A stretch of DNA of 64,000 nucleotides from Pseudorhodobacter antarcticus (GCA_945862435.1 CAMAXX010000010.1:18879-82878), one strand, 5' to 3'; shown: positions 44,710 to 56,987, counted from the stretch's first letter. Notes: generated by a model from the sequence alone, not told the origin. Translations and numbers: made by a program.

Positions 44710-45336
44710 ATGGCACAGGCAAATCACGACGCATTGCAGGCTTTGGCCGATCATATCGCGGGTACACAGGGGGCAGCCGTTGTGTCCACTGAAGTCGCCT
44801 TTGGCGAATTATCGGTCACGATCCATTCGTCTCAGCTAGAGGCGTTTGTGCAGTTTCTGCGCGATGATGCGGGGTGCAAGTTTTCGTCGCTGGTTGATAT
44901 CACCGCGGTTGACCACCCCGAAGAAGACCCACGCTTTGTGATGGTCTATCATTTCCTGTCGATGTACCAAAACCAGCGCATTCGCGTGAAAATGGGCGTG
45001 GCGGATGGGGCGATGACGCCGTCCATCTGCGCCATTCACCCATCGGCCAATTGGTTTGAACGCGAAGTGTTCGATATGTTTGGGCTGATGTTTTCAAACC
45101 ACCCGGACCTGCGCCGCATTTTGACCGACTATGGCTTTCGTGGCCACCCGCTGCGCAAAGATTTCCCAACCACGGGTTACACCGAAGTGCGCTATGACGA
45201 GGCGCAAAAGCGGGTCGTGTATGAACCGGTTTCTCTGGTACAGGAATACCGGCAGTTTGATTTCCTATCGCCATGGGAATCGGCGAAATATGTTCTTCCG
45301 GGCGATGAAAAAATGCGCGATGAGAAAAAGGCCTGA
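44710..45336 (+). CDS. nuoC: NADH-quinone oxidoreductase subunit C
   Basis: A 208-residue 30-kDa subunit of the peripheral arm. [20 protein letters not shown] and [20 protein letters not shown] with [17 protein letters not shown] are characteristic. It is separate from NuoD, as in most alphaproteobacteria. The next gene, a sulfotransferase, starts 3 bp after its stop. Confidence 0.96.
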   Translation: MAQANHDALQALADHIAGTQGAAVVSTEVAFGELSVTIHSSQLEAFVQFLRDDAGCKFSSLVDITAVDHPEEDPRFVMVYHFLSMYQNQRIRVKMGVADGAMTPSICAIHPSANWFEREVFDMFGLMFSNHPDLRRILTDYGFRGHPLRKDFPTTGYTEVRYDEAQKRVVYEPVSLVQEYRQFDFLSPWESAKYVLPGDEKMRDEKKA

Positions 45337-45339
45337 TCT

Positions 45340-46242
45340 ATGGGCAATGTGCCAGTGATCTTGATGTGTGTTGGGGCGACCAAAGCGGGCACGACTTGGG
45401 TGCACGATCAATTATCTGCCCATCCCGATTGCTATCTGCGCACGATCAAGGAATATCACTACTTCTCTACTTTTGAACCCGCGCATTGGGACAAGAAAAT
45501 CGCCGAAACGGAAACTGAGATTGCCGCGTTGGAAAGCACGGCGGTTCTGACTGCCTATGAAACCCGCCGCTTGGATGATTTGCGCAGCTTTTTGCCCGTG
45601 ATCTTACCGCGCACTGTCGATCCAGCGGCCTTTGGCGCATACCTGCGCGCGGCCCCTGCGGGCACGAAACTGGTGGGCGATTTCACCCCTGTCTATTCGA
45701 TTATGCAGGGCAAATTCCTGCAGCCGATCAAAGCTATGGGCGGGGCGCTGAAGGTGATTTACTTGATGCGCGATCCGCTGTCGCGGCTATGGAGCCATAT
45801 TCGCATGTCGGCTGCCCGCACCTCGCCAAATACGTTTGACGCCGCCTGCGCCGCCATGTTGCAAAATGTCATCGCAGGCCAAGAAGGTGGCGGTATTCGC
45901 GGCATCGTGCGGCGCGGCGATTACGCGGTCAACTTACCAAAATTGCAACGCATTTTTGGCGAAAGTCTGATGGTGATGTTCACCGAAGATCTGTTCACCA
46001 AATCGGGCTTTAATAGGCTTTTGGCGTTTTTGGGCGCGGCCCCTGCAAGCGCAGATTTTGAAAAGCGCGTTCATGAAGGGCGCGCTGTGCCGATGCCCGC
46101 CGCCCTGCGCGCGGGTGCCTTGCGGTTCTTGCGCCCGCAATATGATTTTGTGGCGAAACGCTTTGCCGATGTGCCGCAGGCGTGGCAAGATGCCATGGCC
46201 GAAATGACCACCGCCCCCACCACCCATAAGGTATTAATATGA
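45340..46242 (+). CDS. Sulfotransferase family protein inside the nuo operon
   Basis: A 300-residue protein. The 5'-phosphosulfate loop is [20 protein letters not shown] (about residues 11-30). The 3'-phosphate site is [20 protein letters not shown] (about 145-165), with the Arg and Ser in family positions. Both are intact, so PAPS-dependent sulfate transfer is expected; the acceptor is unknown. It starts 3 bp after nuoC and its stop overlaps nuoD as ATGA, so it is fully embedded in the operon. Base composition and codon use look like the neighbours, which suggests long residence. No link of complex I with sulfation is known to me. The second sulfotransferase-like gene (29312) is much more divergent. 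Confidence 0.9.
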   Translation: MGNVPVILMCVGATKAGTTWVHDQLSAHPDCYLRTIKEYHYFSTFEPAHWDKKIAETETEIAALESTAVLTAYETRRLDDLRSFLPVILPRTVDPAAFGAYLRAAPAGTKLVGDFTPVYSIMQGKFLQPIKAMGGALKVIYLMRDPLSRLWSHIRMSAARTSPNTFDAACAAMLQNVIAGQEGGGIRGIVRRGDYAVNLPKLQRIFGESLMVMFTEDLFTKSGFNRLLAFLGAAPASADFEKRVHEGRAVPMPAALRAGALRFLRPQYDFVAKRFADVPQAWQDAMAEMTTAPTTHKVLI

Positions 46243-47465
46243 TGGACGGAAAGCTGGAAATGAATGCTTTTGGCGATGCCCTGACGGGCGAGCAGCGCAT
46301 CCGCAATTTCAACCTAAACTTTGGCCCGCAGCACCCCGCTGCGCACGGGGTTTTAAGGCTGGTGCTGGAACTGGACGGCGAGATTGTCGAACGCTGCGAT
46401 CCGCATATTGGTCTTTTGCATCGCGGCACCGAAAAGCTGATGGAAAGCCGCACTTATCTGCAAAACCTGCCTTATTTTGACCGTCTCGATTATGTGGCCC
46501 CGATGAACCAAGAACACGCTTGGTGTTTGGCGATTGAAACGCTGACAGGCACTGTTGTGCCGCGCCGGGCAAGCCTGATCCGCGTGTTGTTTTGCGAAAT
46601 TGGCCGCATTCTGAACCACCTTTTGAACTGCACCACCCAAGCGATGGACGTCGGCGCGCTGACCCCGCCCTTGTGGGGGTTTGAGGAACGCGAAAAGCTG
46701 ATGGTGTTTTACGAACGTGCCAGCGGCGCGCGCCTGCATGCCGCCTATTTCCGCCCCGGCGGCGTGCATCAAGACCTGACAGACGCGCTGCTTGATGATA
46801 TCGAAGCCTGGACTTGGACCTTCCCCAAAGTGCTGGAAGATCTGCACACGCTTTTGACCGAAAACCGCATCTTCAAACAGCGCAATGTTGATATTGGCGT
46901 TGTGACAGAAGACGATATTTTGAAATACGGATTTTCGGGCGTGATGGTGCGTGGTTCCAACATGGCGTGGGATTTGCGCAGATCGCAGCCTTATGAATGC
47001 TATGACGAGTTTGATTTCAAAATTCCCGTCGGCAAGAACGGCGATTGCTATGATCGCTATCTGGTGCGGATGGAAGAGATGACGCAGTCGATCCTTATCA
47101 TCCGCCAAGCCATCGCCAAACTGCGCATCGAAGGCGGCGAAGTGCTGGCGCGCGGCAAGATCACGCCGCCCTCGCGCCGCGATATGAAAACCTCGATGGA
47201 GGCGCTGATCCATCACTTTAAACTTTATACCGAAGGCTTCCACGTGCCCGCAGGCGAGGTTTATGTTGCGGTCGAGGCGCCCAAAGGCGAGTTTGGCGTT
47301 TATCTGAAATCTGATGGCAGCAACAAACCCTACCGCACTAAAATACGCGCGCCGGGCTTCTTGCACCTGCAAGCGATGGATCACGTGGCCAAGGGCCACC
47401 AACTGGCCGACGTGGCCGCAATTATCGGCACGATGGATATCGTGTTTGGAGAGGTTGACCGCTAA
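46239..47465 (+). CDS. nuoD: NADH-quinone oxidoreductase subunit D
   Basis: A 408-residue 49-kDa subunit that forms the quinone site with Nuo[21 protein letters not shown] holds the quinone-proximal His; [19 protein letters not shown] and [18 protein letters not shown] are also conserved. ATG 46239 overlaps the sulfotransferase stop, so translation of nuoD may depend on that gene; ATG 46260 is possible too. It ends in TAATG with nuoE. Confidence 0.96.
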   Translation: MMDGKLEMNAFGDALTGEQRIRNFNLNFGPQHPAAHGVLRLVLELDGEIVERCDPHIGLLHRGTEKLMESRTYLQNLPYFDRLDYVAPMNQEHAWCLAIETLTGTVVPRRASLIRVLFCEIGRILNHLLNCTTQAMDVGALTPPLWGFEEREKLMVFYERASGARLHAAYFRPGGVHQDLTDALLDDIEAWTWTFPKVLEDLHTLLTENRIFKQRNVDIGVVTEDDILKYGFSGVMVRGSNMAWDLRRSQPYECYDEFDFKIPVGKNGDCYDRYLVRMEEMTQSILIIRQAIAKLRIEGGEVLARGKITPPSRRDMKTSMEALIHHFKLYTEGFHVPAGEVYVAVEAPKGEFGVYLKSDGSNKPYRTKIRAPGFLHLQAMDHVAKGHQLADVAAIIGTMDIVFGEVDR

Positions 47466-48199
47466 TGCTACGCCGCCTGCACAAAGACCAGCCAGAAAGT
47501 TTCGCCTTCACCCCCGCCAATCTGGCGTGGGCCGAAGGGCAGATCACGAAATACCCCGCAGGGCGGCAGGCATCGGCGATTATCCCGCTTTTGTGGCGCG
47601 CGCAAGAACAGGAAGGCTGGCTCACCCGCCCCGCCATTGAACATGTCGCAAGCATGCTGGGCCTAGCCTACATTCGCGCGCTGGAAGTGGCCACGTTCTA
47701 TTTTATGTTCCAGTTGCAACCCGTGGGCAAAATCGCCCATGTGCAGATTTGCGGCACGACAACGTGCATGATTTGCGGGGCCGAGGAATTGATCGCGGTG
47801 TGCAAAGAACTGATCGCCCCCGCTGCACATAGCCTGTCCAAAGATGGTAATTTTTCGTGGGAAGAGGTCGAATGCATGGGTGCCTGCGCCAATGCGCCCA
47901 TGGCCCAAATCGGCAAAGATTATTATGAAGATCTGACGCCTGAAAAACTGCGCGATTTGATTGCGCGGTTTACGGCGGGCGAGGTGCCCGTGGCTGGCCC
48001 GCAAAACGGGCGTTATGCGGCTGAACCCGCATCGGGCCTAACCTCGCTGACCCAATACGCATCGGGCCGCGCCGCGCATAATGCATCGGCGCAGCGTGCG
48101 GTCGATATTGGTGATACCGTCAAGCTGATTGAAGGCACAGAAGTGCCGCTGACAACCCCGTGGTTGGGTTCGGCGGCAAAAACTACGGCCAAAGCTTAG
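47465..48199 (+). CDS. nuoE: NADH-quinone oxidoreductase subunit E
   Basis: A 244-residue 24-kDa subunit with the [2Fe-2S] cluster N1a. Cysteines lie in [20 protein letters not shown] and [16 protein letters not shown]. About 70 residues beyond the core form a low-complexity tail. The helix-hairpin-helix domain that is fused to NuoE in several alphaproteobacteria is encoded by the next, separate gene. Confidence 0.95.
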   Translation: MLRRLHKDQPESFAFTPANLAWAEGQITKYPAGRQASAIIPLLWRAQEQEGWLTRPAIEHVASMLGLAYIRALEVATFYFMFQLQPVGKIAHVQICGTTTCMICGAEELIAVCKELIAPAAHSLSKDGNFSWEEVECMGACANAPMAQIGKDYYEDLTPEKLRDLIARFTAGEVPVAGPQNGRYAAEPASGLTSLTQYASGRAAHNASAQRAVDIGDTVKLIEGTEVPLTTPWLGSAAKTTAKA

Positions 48200-48205
48200 G
48201 CCGAA

Positions 48206-48252
48206 CAGGGGGGAACCCCCAAGACAGGGAAGTTAAACAGCCGCAAAGCGGC
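48206..48252 (+). other. Two small hairpins between nuoE and the next ORF
   Basis: GGGGG-GAA-CCCCC (48208-48220) and GCCGC-AAA-GCGGC (48240-48252) lie in the 72-bp spacer. They could limit or stabilise the message between the two genes. Confidence 0.4.
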
Positions 48253-48271
48253 ATAGTCAGGAGAGTAACGC

Positions 48272-49156
48272 ATGAATAACGGAACTTTGGGACTGAGTTT
48301 TTGGCTGGCTTTGGCAGGCGGGATCGTCGCATTTGGCGTATCCTTGGTGCTGGGCCACATGGGCTTGCTTTCGGCAGCCATCATCGGCGCGGTGGTCTTT
48401 GTAATTTTGCTGGTCGTTCTGGGCTATGCCTTAAAAGGCCAACCCTCTGGCGCAGGTGACGCTGCCTCTGCCGCCAAACCCGCTGCTGCTGCTGCCCCCT
48501 TCGCAGTTAAATCTGGCCCTGCAGCCAGCGCTGCGGCTCTTGCTGCACCACAAGCTGACGCTCAGCCTGCCGCGGCTAAATCGGCTGCAAAACCAGCCGC
48601 TGCCAAGGCCTCTCCTGCGCCCAAAGGGACCACGACTGCGAAATCTGCTGCTGCCAAAGCCGCAGCGAAACCTGCCGCTGCAAAACCAGCAACTGCGCCA
48701 AAAGCCGCAGCGAAACCCGCAGCCAAGGCCGAAGCAGCCGCCAAGCCTGCTGCGGTAAAATCTGCCACTGCGCCAAAAGCCGCAGCAGCAGCCAAGCCTG
48801 CTGCCGCCAAAGCAGCGGCCAAGCCCGCCGCGACATCAGCCAAAGACGAAGGCCCAGCGGCAGGCTCGGTCGGCAAAGCCCCCGCCACGCTTACGGCCCC
48901 CAAAGGCGGCAAAGCTGATGATCTGAAAATCATCGAAGGTATCGGCCCTGCGATGGAGAAATTGGTCAATGGTCTTGGATTCTACCACTACGACCAAATC
49001 GCAAGCTGGTCGGCGGATGAACTGGCTTGGGTGGACAGCCACCTTGGCACCTTCCGTGGCCGCATTGTCCGCGACAAGTGGCAGGCGCAGGCCAAGCTGA
49101 TTGTCAGCGAAGGCATCCCCGCCTTTTTGGAAAGTGCCAAAACTAACAACTACTAA
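48272..49156 (+). CDS. nuo-associated membrane protein with helix-hairpin-helix domain
   Basis: A 294-residue protein. Residues 1-55 hold two hydrophobic segments. Residues about 65-195 are an Ala/Lys/Pro region of repeated AAKPAAAK-like units, probably a flexible basic linker. The last 85 residues form a helix-hairpin-helix-type domain, ADDLKIIEGIGPAMEKLVNG to YDQIASWSADELAWVD. This domain is also found at the end of NuoE and of ribosomal L21-type proteins in alphaproteobacteria as I recall. Function in complex I is unknown; scaffold or assembly is possible. Confidence 0.75.
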   Translation: MNNGTLGLSFWLALAGGIVAFGVSLVLGHMGLLSAAIIGAVVFVILLVVLGYALKGQPSGAGDAASAAKPAAAAAPFAVKSGPAASAAALAAPQADAQPAAAKSAAKPAAAKASPAPKGTTTAKSAAAKAAAKPAAAKPATAPKAAAKPAAKAEAAAKPAAVKSATAPKAAAAAKPAAAKAAAKPAATSAKDEGPAAGSVGKAPATLTAPKGGKADDLKIIEGIGPAMEKLVNGLGFYHYDQIASWSADELAWVDSHLGTFRGRIVRDKWQAQAKLIVSEGIPAFLESAKTNNY

Positions 49157-49165
49157 GGATAAGCG

Positions 49166-49417
49166 ATGAACGACGATCACCCCCATTTTGACGCTGAAAC
49201 TGGCCCCTGGCCTTTGGGCTGGGCGGTTGCCTTATTGGCAGGGGTCTTGGCCGCTGTTTTGGCGGGCGGGGTTGGCGGGGCAGATAGCACCGCCGCCGTG
49301 GTGATTGGCGCGGTCAGCTTTGGTGTGTTCGGGGTCTTGCTGGGGGCGGGGGGGGGTGCGCGTATTACCCCTGCCGCAGGCGGCCCCGATGACCATTCCC
49401 ATGGGGGCCACCATTGA
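49166..49417 (+). CDS. Small membrane protein in nuo operon
   Basis: An 83-residue protein with two hydrophobic segments (about 17-40 and 44-62), a Gly-rich loop and a His-rich tail DDHSHGGHH. It starts 9 bp after the preceding gene and its stop overlaps the next start as TGATG. It is one of the unidentified ORFs of Rhodobacterales nuo operons. The His tail could bind metal, which is only a suggestion. Confidence 0.65.
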   Translation: MNDDHPHFDAETGPWPLGWAVALLAGVLAAVLAGGVGGADSTAAVVIGAVSFGVFGVLLGAGGGARITPAAGGPDDHSHGGHH

Positions 49418-49653
49418 TGGCCCCCAAGGCATCTGATCGGGCATCGGGCGCTGCCAAACAATCGCGCCGCGCCGCGATTGTGATCGCGGGCACGATGCTG
49501 GGCTGGATGTTGGTGCAGCAAATCGGCGCGCAGTATAACTGGCCGCTGAAATACACGTTGCTGGTCGATCTATTTGCACTGGCGGGGTTCATTTGGGCCT
49601 TGGCAGTGGTGTTTCAAATCTGGCGCGCTCGTCGCGCTGAAAGCCGCGACTAG
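49417..49653 (+). CDS. Small two-helix membrane protein (DUF5337-like)
   Basis: A 78-residue protein with a basic N-terminus (MAPKASDRASGAAKQSRRAA) and two membrane helices (IVIAGTMLGWMLVQQIG and LVDLFALAGFIWALAVVF) and an Arg-rich end. Layout agrees with the DUF5337 family, known next to nuoF in Rhodobacterales. Start ATG 49417; the frame also allows TTG 49414. Confidence 0.7.
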   Translation: MAPKASDRASGAAKQSRRAAIVIAGTMLGWMLVQQIGAQYNWPLKYTLLVDLFALAGFIWALAVVFQIWRARRAESRD

Positions 49654-49677
49654 CGGTGCATAAGAAGGGCTATTCCA

Positions 49678-50973
49678 ATGCTGCAAGATAAAGATCGTAT
49701 CTTTACAAACCTTTACGGGATGCACGACCGCAGCCTTGCAGGGGCAAAGGCGCGCGGCCATTGGGATGGCACTGCCGAAATTATCGCGCGCGGCCGCGAT
49801 ACGTTGATCGATCAGGTCAAGGCATCGGGCCTGCGCGGGCGGGGCGGCGCGGGCTTTCCCACGGGGATGAAATGGTCGTTTATGCCCAAACAATCGGACG
49901 GTCGTCCCAGCTATTTGGTCATCAACGCCGACGAATCCGAACCGGGCACCTGCAAAGACCGCGAGATTATGCGCCACGATCCCCATACCCTGATCGAAGG
50001 CGCGCTGATTGCCAGCTTTGCGATGAACGCGAACACTTGCTACATTTATATTCGTGGCGAATATATCCGCGAGCGTGAGGCCCTGCAGGCTGCCATTGAC
50101 GAATGCTATGACGCGGGCCTTGTGGGCAAAAACGCCGCCAAGTCGGGCTTTGATTTTGACCTCTATCTGCATCACGGCGCGGGGGCCTATATCTGCGGTG
50201 AGGAAACCGCGCTGCTGGAAAGCCTTGAGGGCAAAAAGGGCATGCCCCGCATGAAGCCGCCGTTTCCTGCGGGGGCTGGTTTATATGGCTGTCCAACAAC
50301 TGTGAATAACGTTGAATCCATCGCCGTTGTGCCGACCATTCTGCGGCGCGGGCCTGAATGGTTTGCAGGCTTTGGCCGCCCCAATAATGCTGGCACAAAA
50401 CTTTTTGGTATCTCGGGCCATGTGAACAACCCTTGCGTGGTGGAAGAAGTCATGTCCATCCCGCTGAAAGAATTGTTGGATCGACACTGCGGCGGCGTGC
50501 GCGGCGGCTGGAAGAATATCAAGGCTGTGATCCCTGGCGGATCATCCGTGCCGATGCTGAATGCCGCGCAATGCGAAGATGCGATTATGGATTTTGATTG
50601 GCTGCGCGAACAGCGATCGGGCCTTGGCACGGCTGCAGTGATTGTCATGGATCAAAGCACCGATGTGATCAAAGCCATTTGGCGGCTGTCGAAATTCTAT
50701 AAACACGAATCTTGCGGCCAATGCACACCGTGCCGCGAAGGCACGGGCTGGATGATGCGTGTGATGGACCGCCTGGTGCGCGGCGAGGCCGAGGTTGAGG
50801 AAATTGATATGCTGCTGTCGGTCACCAAGCAGGTCGAAGGCCATACGATTTGCGCGCTGGGGGACGCGGCGGCATGGCCGATCCAAGGGCTGGTGCGCCA
50901 TTTCAGAGGCGAGATTGAAGACCGCATCAAGGCCAAGCAAACGGGCCGCATGGGCGCAATGGCGGCAGAATGA
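49678..50973 (+). CDS. nuoF: NADH-quinone oxidoreductase subunit F
   Basis: A 431-residue 51-kDa subunit with the NADH and FMN sites and cluster N3. [20 protein letters not shown] binds [27 protein letters not shown] follows, and the cluster cysteines are in [19 protein letters not shown] with the fourth in [17 protein letters not shown]. Length is normal. Confidence 0.97.
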   Translation: MLQDKDRIFTNLYGMHDRSLAGAKARGHWDGTAEIIARGRDTLIDQVKASGLRGRGGAGFPTGMKWSFMPKQSDGRPSYLVINADESEPGTCKDREIMRHDPHTLIEGALIASFAMNANTCYIYIRGEYIREREALQAAIDECYDAGLVGKNAAKSGFDFDLYLHHGAGAYICGEETALLESLEGKKGMPRMKPPFPAGAGLYGCPTTVNNVESIAVVPTILRRGPEWFAGFGRPNNAGTKLFGISGHVNNPCVVEEVMSIPLKELLDRHCGGVRGGWKNIKAVIPGGSSVPMLNAAQCEDAIMDFDWLREQRSGLGTAAVIVMDQSTDVIKAIWRLSKFYKHESCGQCTPCREGTGWMMRVMDRLVRGEAEVEEIDMLLSVTKQVEGHTICALGDAAAWPIQGLVRHFRGEIEDRIKAKQTGRMGAMAAE

Positions 50974-51006
50974 TGGCGGCGCGGTAATTTGAAAGGCAGG
51001 GCAGCA

Positions 51007-51279
51007 ATGTGGGCACTTGGCCTAATAGCAGGATGTGGCGGGCAGGGCGCGCCCGTGGCCGACGGTCATGCAGGCTTTGCTTTTGCCACTGTTGGAAGTG
51101 ATTTGCTTGTCAGCCGACCGACCCACCCTCTGACCTATTCTGACGGGCTGCCCGCCAAGCGCGCTGCGATGGCCTATTGTGCAGGTCAGGGCGCGCAGTT
51201 GGATCCCGCCGCCTTTGGTCAATTTATAAGCGGCGGTTTTGAGGGCGGTTGGCAATTTGCAGGGGGCTGCGTGACATGA
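51007..51279 (+). CDS. Small putative lipoprotein in nuo operon
   Basis: A 90-residue protein starting MWALGLIAGCGGQGAPVADG, with a short hydrophobic stretch and a Cys at residue 10 in a lipobox-like LIAGC. The mature part has three more Cys-free strands and ends WQFAGGCVT. ATG 51007 has AAAGGCAGGG upstream; TTG 50989 is the alternative. Resemblance in style to the lipoprotein at 53938. Function unknown. Confidence 0.55.
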   Translation: MWALGLIAGCGGQGAPVADGHAGFAFATVGSDLLVSRPTHPLTYSDGLPAKRAAMAYCAGQGAQLDPAAFGQFISGGFEGGWQFAGGCVT

Positions 51280-51358
51280 TGCCTCAGATGCCCCCATGTT
51301 ATCGCTTATCACAAGCCAAATCGGGCAAAATCAGCGCAGCTTATCAAAGGAGCGCGCT

Positions 51359-51775
51359 ATGAAACCCCTATTGCTTGCAACTGTGTTTGCCATTTTGGCC
51401 ACGTCTGGTTTTTCGGCGGTGACTGCCCACGCCCAGACGCTGCGCGAGGATGCCCATATCACCGAAAAACTAGTTGCCGCCCAAGTGGGCGATATTTTGC
51501 GTAAGGCTTGCCCAAAGGCCAGCGCGCGCATGTTTGTCGTGCTTGGCGAAATGATGTCGCTGCGCACATATGCCACATCTGAAGGCTATGATGAGGCCAC
51601 AGTTAAGGCTTTTCTGGCCGATAAGGCCGAGAAAAAGCGCATTCGCCAATTGGCCAACGCCTATCTGGCCAAAGCCGGCTTTATCAAAGGCGATGCGGCC
51701 AGCGCCTGCGCCACGGCCAGCGCCGAAGTGGCAGGAGGCACCTTTGCAGGCAGCTTGTTGCGGGTGGCCAATTGA
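51359..51775 (+). CDS. Exported DUF5333-like protein in nuo operon
   Basis: A 138-residue protein with a signal peptide (MKPLLLATVFAILATSGFSA to AHA-QT). The helical mature part holds two Cys (KACPKASAR and SACATASAEV) that could form a disulfide. It fits the DUF5333 family of Rhodobacterales nuo loci. AAAGGAG precedes ATG 51359. A periplasmic role near complex I is possible but not shown. Confidence 0.72.
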   Translation: MKPLLLATVFAILATSGFSAVTAHAQTLREDAHITEKLVAAQVGDILRKACPKASARMFVVLGEMMSLRTYATSEGYDEATVKAFLADKAEKKRIRQLANAYLAKAGFIKGDAASACATASAEVAGGTFAGSLLRVAN

Positions 51776-51922
51776 CTACAGTTTCGTGCCCCATTGCCCG
51801 CCAAGCCACCTTGCACTTTGCCCCGCAAAGCGCGATAGCAGGCGCGCGGACACATGGCGCGCGATTTAAACTTTCGGGCGGGCATTTTGCCGCCATAGCA
51901 TATAGGCAGCGGAGTTAAGCTG

Positions 51923-53941
51923 ATGAGCAACCTCAAGAAAATCAGCATTGATGGCATCGAAGTGGAAGTAGATGGCGCCATGACCATCATCCAAGCTGCC
52001 GAAGTGGCTGGCGTGGCCATTCCGCGCTTTTGCTACCACGAACGGCTGACGATCGCAGGCAATTGCCGCATGTGCCTTGTCGAAGTGCAGGGCGGCCCGC
52101 CCAAGCCTGCTGCAAGCTGTGCGATGCAGGTCAAAGATCTGCGCCCTGGCCCGAACGGCGAAGCGCCTGTTGTCAAAACCAACAGTCCCATGGTGAAAAA
52201 GGCGCGCGAAGGGGTGATGGAGTTTTTGCTAATCAATCACCCGCTGGATTGCCCAATTTGCGACCAAGGCGGCGAGTGTGACTTGCAAGATCAGGCAATG
52301 GCCTTTGGGGTTGATTTTTCCCGCTACCGCGAACCCAAACGCGCCAGCGAAGACCTGAACCTTGGCCCTTTGGTCGAAACGAAAATGACGCGCTGCATTT
52401 CGTGCACCCGCTGCGTGCGCTTTACGTCCGAAGTGGCGGGTATCACGCAAATGGGCCAAACAGGACGCGGCGAGGATAGCGAGATTACTTCCTATCTAAA
52501 CATGACCTTGGACAGCAATTTACAGGGCAATATCATTGATCTTTGCCCTGTTGGCGCACTAACAAGCAAACCCTATGCATTTACGGCCCGCCCGTGGGAG
52601 CTGTCAAAAACCGAAACCATCGACGTGATGGACGCTTTGGGCAGCAATATTCGCGTCGATACGAAGGGGCGCGAAGTGATGCGGATTTTGCCGCGCAACC
52701 ATGACGGCGTAAACGAGGAATGGATTTCCGACAAAACCCGTTTTGTCTGGGATGGCCTGCGCCGCCAGCGTTTGGATACGCCCTATATCCGCGAAAAGGG
52801 CAAGCTGCGCAAAGCGACGTGGGGCGAGGCGTTGGCCGCCGCAAGCACCGCGATGAAGGGCAAAAAAGTGGCGGGCCTTGTCGGCGATTTGGTAAATGTC
52901 GAAAGCGCATTCAGCCTGAAAACCCTGATCGAAGGGCTTGGCGGCACAGTGGAATGCCGCACGGATGGCGCGCGCCTGCCTGCGGGCAACCGCGCCGCCT
53001 ATGTGGGCACAGCGCGGATTGAAGATATCGACAGCGCGAAAATGATCCAACTGATCGGCACCAACCCCCGTATCGAAGCCCCCGTATTGAACGCCCGCTT
53101 GCGCAAGGCTTGGATCAACGGTGCAACCATTGGTTTGGTGGGCGAGGCCGTTGATTTGACCTATGACTATGTGCATGTCGGCACCGACCGCGCCGCGCTG
53201 GAGGGTCTGTCTGGCATGGAAATCAGCGCTGAAACCAAAGAAAAGCCTTCGCTGGTGATCGTTGGTATCGGCGCCATAAATGAGGCTGACGGCGAGGCGG
53301 TCTTGGCACATGCGATGCAGCTTGCCGCCAATTCCAACTCTAAACTTATGATCCTGCACACCGCCGCTGGCCGTGTGGGCGCGATGGATGTGGGGGCCGT
53401 TTCGCCAAACGGCTTGGCCGATATCGAAGGGGCCGAGGTAATCTTTAACTTTGGCGCAGATGAGGTTGACATTAAAGCAGGCCCGTTTGTGATTTACCAA
53501 GGCAGTCACGGCGATCGCGGTGCTTCGCGCGCCGATATCATCCTGCCAAGCGCCGCCTACACGGAAGAAAACGCGCTGTTTGTCAACCTGGAAGGCCGCC
53601 CGCAACTGGCCCTACGCGCCGGCTTTGCGCCTGGCGAGGCCAAGGAAAACTGGGCCGTTTTGCGCGCGCTGTCGGCAGAACTGGGCGCACAATTGCCTTG
53701 GGACAGCCTTGCTGGGCTGCGCGCAGCTTTGGCCGCAGCACATCCGTATTTGGCTGCCATTGACGAGGTGCCCGAGAATACGGGCACAGCCTTGGCCGTT
53801 CAGAAAATGGGTAAGGCCACCTTCAAAAACGCCTTCAACCACTTCTATCAAACCAACCCCATCGCGCGGGCAAGCACTGTGATGGGCGAGTTGGCTGCGA
53901 TGGAAACGGCGCGGGCAGGCGGAAAACTGGCGGCAGAATGA
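51923..53941 (+). CDS. nuoG: NADH-quinone oxidoreductase subunit G
   Basis: A 672-residue 75-kDa subunit. The N-terminal [2Fe-2S] domain has [20 protein letters not shown] and PAASCAMQV. The His/Cys cluster is in [21 protein letters not shown] further [4Fe-4S] site is [20 protein letters not shown]. The molybdopterin-oxidoreductase-like remainder has no Mo site, as usual. The extra N7 cluster motif of E. coli-type NuoG is not evident. It overlaps the next ORF by ATGATG. Confidence 0.96.
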   Translation: MSNLKKISIDGIEVEVDGAMTIIQAAEVAGVAIPRFCYHERLTIAGNCRMCLVEVQGGPPKPAASCAMQVKDLRPGPNGEAPVVKTNSPMVKKAREGVMEFLLINHPLDCPICDQGGECDLQDQAMAFGVDFSRYREPKRASEDLNLGPLVETKMTRCISCTRCVRFTSEVAGITQMGQTGRGEDSEITSYLNMTLDSNLQGNIIDLCPVGALTSKPYAFTARPWELSKTETIDVMDALGSNIRVDTKGREVMRILPRNHDGVNEEWISDKTRFVWDGLRRQRLDTPYIREKGKLRKATWGEALAAASTAMKGKKVAGLVGDLVNVESAFSLKTLIEGLGGTVECRTDGARLPAGNRAAYVGTARIEDIDSAKMIQLIGTNPRIEAPVLNARLRKAWINGATIGLVGEAVDLTYDYVHVGTDRAALEGLSGMEISAETKEKPSLVIVGIGAINEADGEAVLAHAMQLAANSNSKLMILHTAAGRVGAMDVGAVSPNGLADIEGAEVIFNFGADEVDIKAGPFVIYQGSHGDRGASRADIILPSAAYTEENALFVNLEGRPQLALRAGFAPGEAKENWAVLRALSAELGAQLPWDSLAGLRAALAAAHPYLAAIDEVPENTGTALAVQKMGKATFKNAFNHFYQTNPIARASTVMGELAAMETARAGGKLAAE

Positions 53942-54336
53942 TGGTTAATCGGGCGCATATTTTTGGCATGGCAGGGGCGGCATTGCTTGCCGCCTGCACG
54001 CCTGCGCCCGTGGCAACCGCGTCCGCTGCCCCCGAATATCTTGGCATCCAAACCGCTCTTCTGGACGGTGATCTGGTGCAATTCACCGTGTCGATGCGCG
54101 GCGGTAATGGCGCTGTAGATGTGGCAGATTATGCGGCCTGCGCAGCGGCGCAATACGCGCTGATCCGCGGAGCGGGATTTGCGCGCCAAGTGCGCACAAA
54201 TATTGATTTTCAGGGTGGTATTTGGCGCGGGGATGCGGTTTACACCATCTCGGCGGCGCTGCCCGAGGGTCGCAAAACTTTAGACGCCGAAGTGGCGGTG
54301 CAGGGCTGCGGCGCGCGCGGCGTACCCACAGTATAA
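53938..54336 (+). CDS. Lipoprotein in nuo operon
   Basis: A 132-residue protein with lipobox signal ([14 protein letters not shown], lipid at Cys20). The mature domain is beta-rich with [20 protein letters not shown] and [23 protein letters not shown] 53938 overlaps nuoG; ATG 53941 is also possible. It is another unidentified nuo-region ORF; function unknown. Confidence 0.68.
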   Translation: MMVNRAHIFGMAGAALLAACTPAPVATASAAPEYLGIQTALLDGDLVQFTVSMRGGNGAVDVADYAACAAAQYALIRGAGFARQVRTNIDFQGGIWRGDAVYTISAALPEGRKTLDAEVAVQGCGARGVPTV

Positions 54337-54354
54337 GACAAAGGCAGGGACAAG

Positions 54355-55900
<1,546 letters not shown>

Positions 55901-55903
55901 ATC

Positions 55904-56308
55904 ATGACAGACCCGTTCACCCAGTTTTTTGCGCAGATGATGGAGCAGGGCCAGAAAATGGCCGCTGGCATCAATCCTGCTGGGCTGGATATGGCGGCCT
56001 ATGCCAAGCTGTTCCCTACCCTACCCAAAGACGTGGCCGAGGCATGGTTTGGCAAAACCCATAATCCCGACGGGCTGAGTGCTAAAACCCGCACCTTGGT
56101 GGTGCTGACGGGCCTTGTCGTGCAAGGGTCAAGTGGCGAGGCGCTTTTGCGCCCCACCATTGCCCAGGCACTGGCCGCAGGGGCCACGAAACGCGAAATC
56201 ACCGAAGTGATTTTGCAATGTGCCGCCTTTGGCGCGCTGCCCGCCATGCAAAAGGCGCTGGAAATCGCGCAAGGCGTGTTCACCGAAACCGAGGAGTCCA
56301 AAGCATGA
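55904..56308 (+). CDS. Carboxymuconolactone decarboxylase-family protein in nuo operon
   Basis: A 134-residue alpha-helical protein of the CMD/AhpD family. [20 protein letters not shown] and [20 protein letters not shown] are typical. The CxxC redox motif of AhpD is missing, since only one Cys is visible ([10 protein letters not shown]), so a peroxidase role is unlikely. It overlaps nuoJ as ATGA. Role unknown. Confidence 0.82.
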   Translation: MTDPFTQFFAQMMEQGQKMAAGINPAGLDMAAYAKLFPTLPKDVAEAWFGKTHNPDGLSAKTRTLVVLTGLVVQGSSGEALLRPTIAQALAAGATKREITEVILQCAAFGALPAMQKALEIAQGVFTETEESKA

Positions 56309-56919
56309 CCGTGGCCGATACCGCCTTTTACGCCTTTGCCAGCATCACCATTCTGGCGGGCCTTATGGTGACACTGGCGCGCAACCCCGTGCATTCGGTG
56401 CTGTGGCTGATTTTGGCGTTCCTGTCGGCATCGTGCCTGTTTGTGCTGCTGGGGGCAGAATTTGTCGCCATGCTGCTGATTATCGTCTATGTCGGCGCGG
56501 TGGCGGTGCTGTTCTTATTCGTTGTGATGATGCTGGACGTGGATTTTGCGGAACTTAAGGGCGAGATGTCGCAATACGCGCCCTTGGGCTTGGCTATTGG
56601 CGTGGTGATTATCATGCAATTGGTTCTAAGCGTGGGCGCTTGGCAGACCAGCGTCGGGGCCGAGGCCGCGCGCGCCGCTGTCACCCCCGATATGGGATCG
56701 GTGGAAAACACCCGCGCGCTGGGGCTGCTGATGTATGACCAATATCTGCTGCTGTTCCAACTGTCGGGGCTGGTGCTGCTGGTCGCGATGATTGGGGCGA
56801 TTGTGCTGACCCTGCGCCACCGCCGCGATGTCAAACGCCAAAACGTGCTGCACCAAATGTGGCGCGACCCTGCCAAGGCGATGGAAGTCAAAGATGTGAA
56901 ATCGGGGCAGGGGTTGTAG
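56305..56919 (+). CDS. nuoJ: NADH-quinone oxidoreductase subunit J
   Basis: A 204-residue membrane subunit with five helices. [20 protein letters not shown] and [20 protein letters not shown] are the typical helices, the second with the pi-bulge region. ATG 56305 overlaps the preceding stop. The gap to nuoK has a hairpin. Confidence 0.95.
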   Translation: MTVADTAFYAFASITILAGLMVTLARNPVHSVLWLILAFLSASCLFVLLGAEFVAMLLIIVYVGAVAVLFLFVVMMLDVDFAELKGEMSQYAPLGLAIGVVIIMQLVLSVGAWQTSVGAEAARAAVTPDMGSVENTRALGLLMYDQYLLLFQLSGLVLLVAMIGAIVLTLRHRRDVKRQNVLHQMWRDPAKAMEVKDVKSGQGL

Positions 56920-56930
56920 TTGCGCCGTAG

Positions 56931-56950
56931 GGTGCGTGCGTGCACGCACC
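56931..56950 (+). repeat. Intra-operon hairpin, GGTGCGTG type
   Basis: GGTGCGTG (56931-56938), loop CGTG, CACGCACC (56943-56950), preceded by CGTA. The same GTGCGTG/CACGCAC theme occurs near 42874-42942. It lies in the 68-bp spacer between nuoJ and nuoK. Confidence 0.6.
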
Positions 56951-56987
56951 ACAATGAATACAGGCCAAAGGCCAAGAGGGACGAGAC

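Noticed and set aside
46353..47402. 349-codon open frame antisense to nuoD
   Set aside because: Lies entirely opposite a conserved gene, no start signal and no family features.
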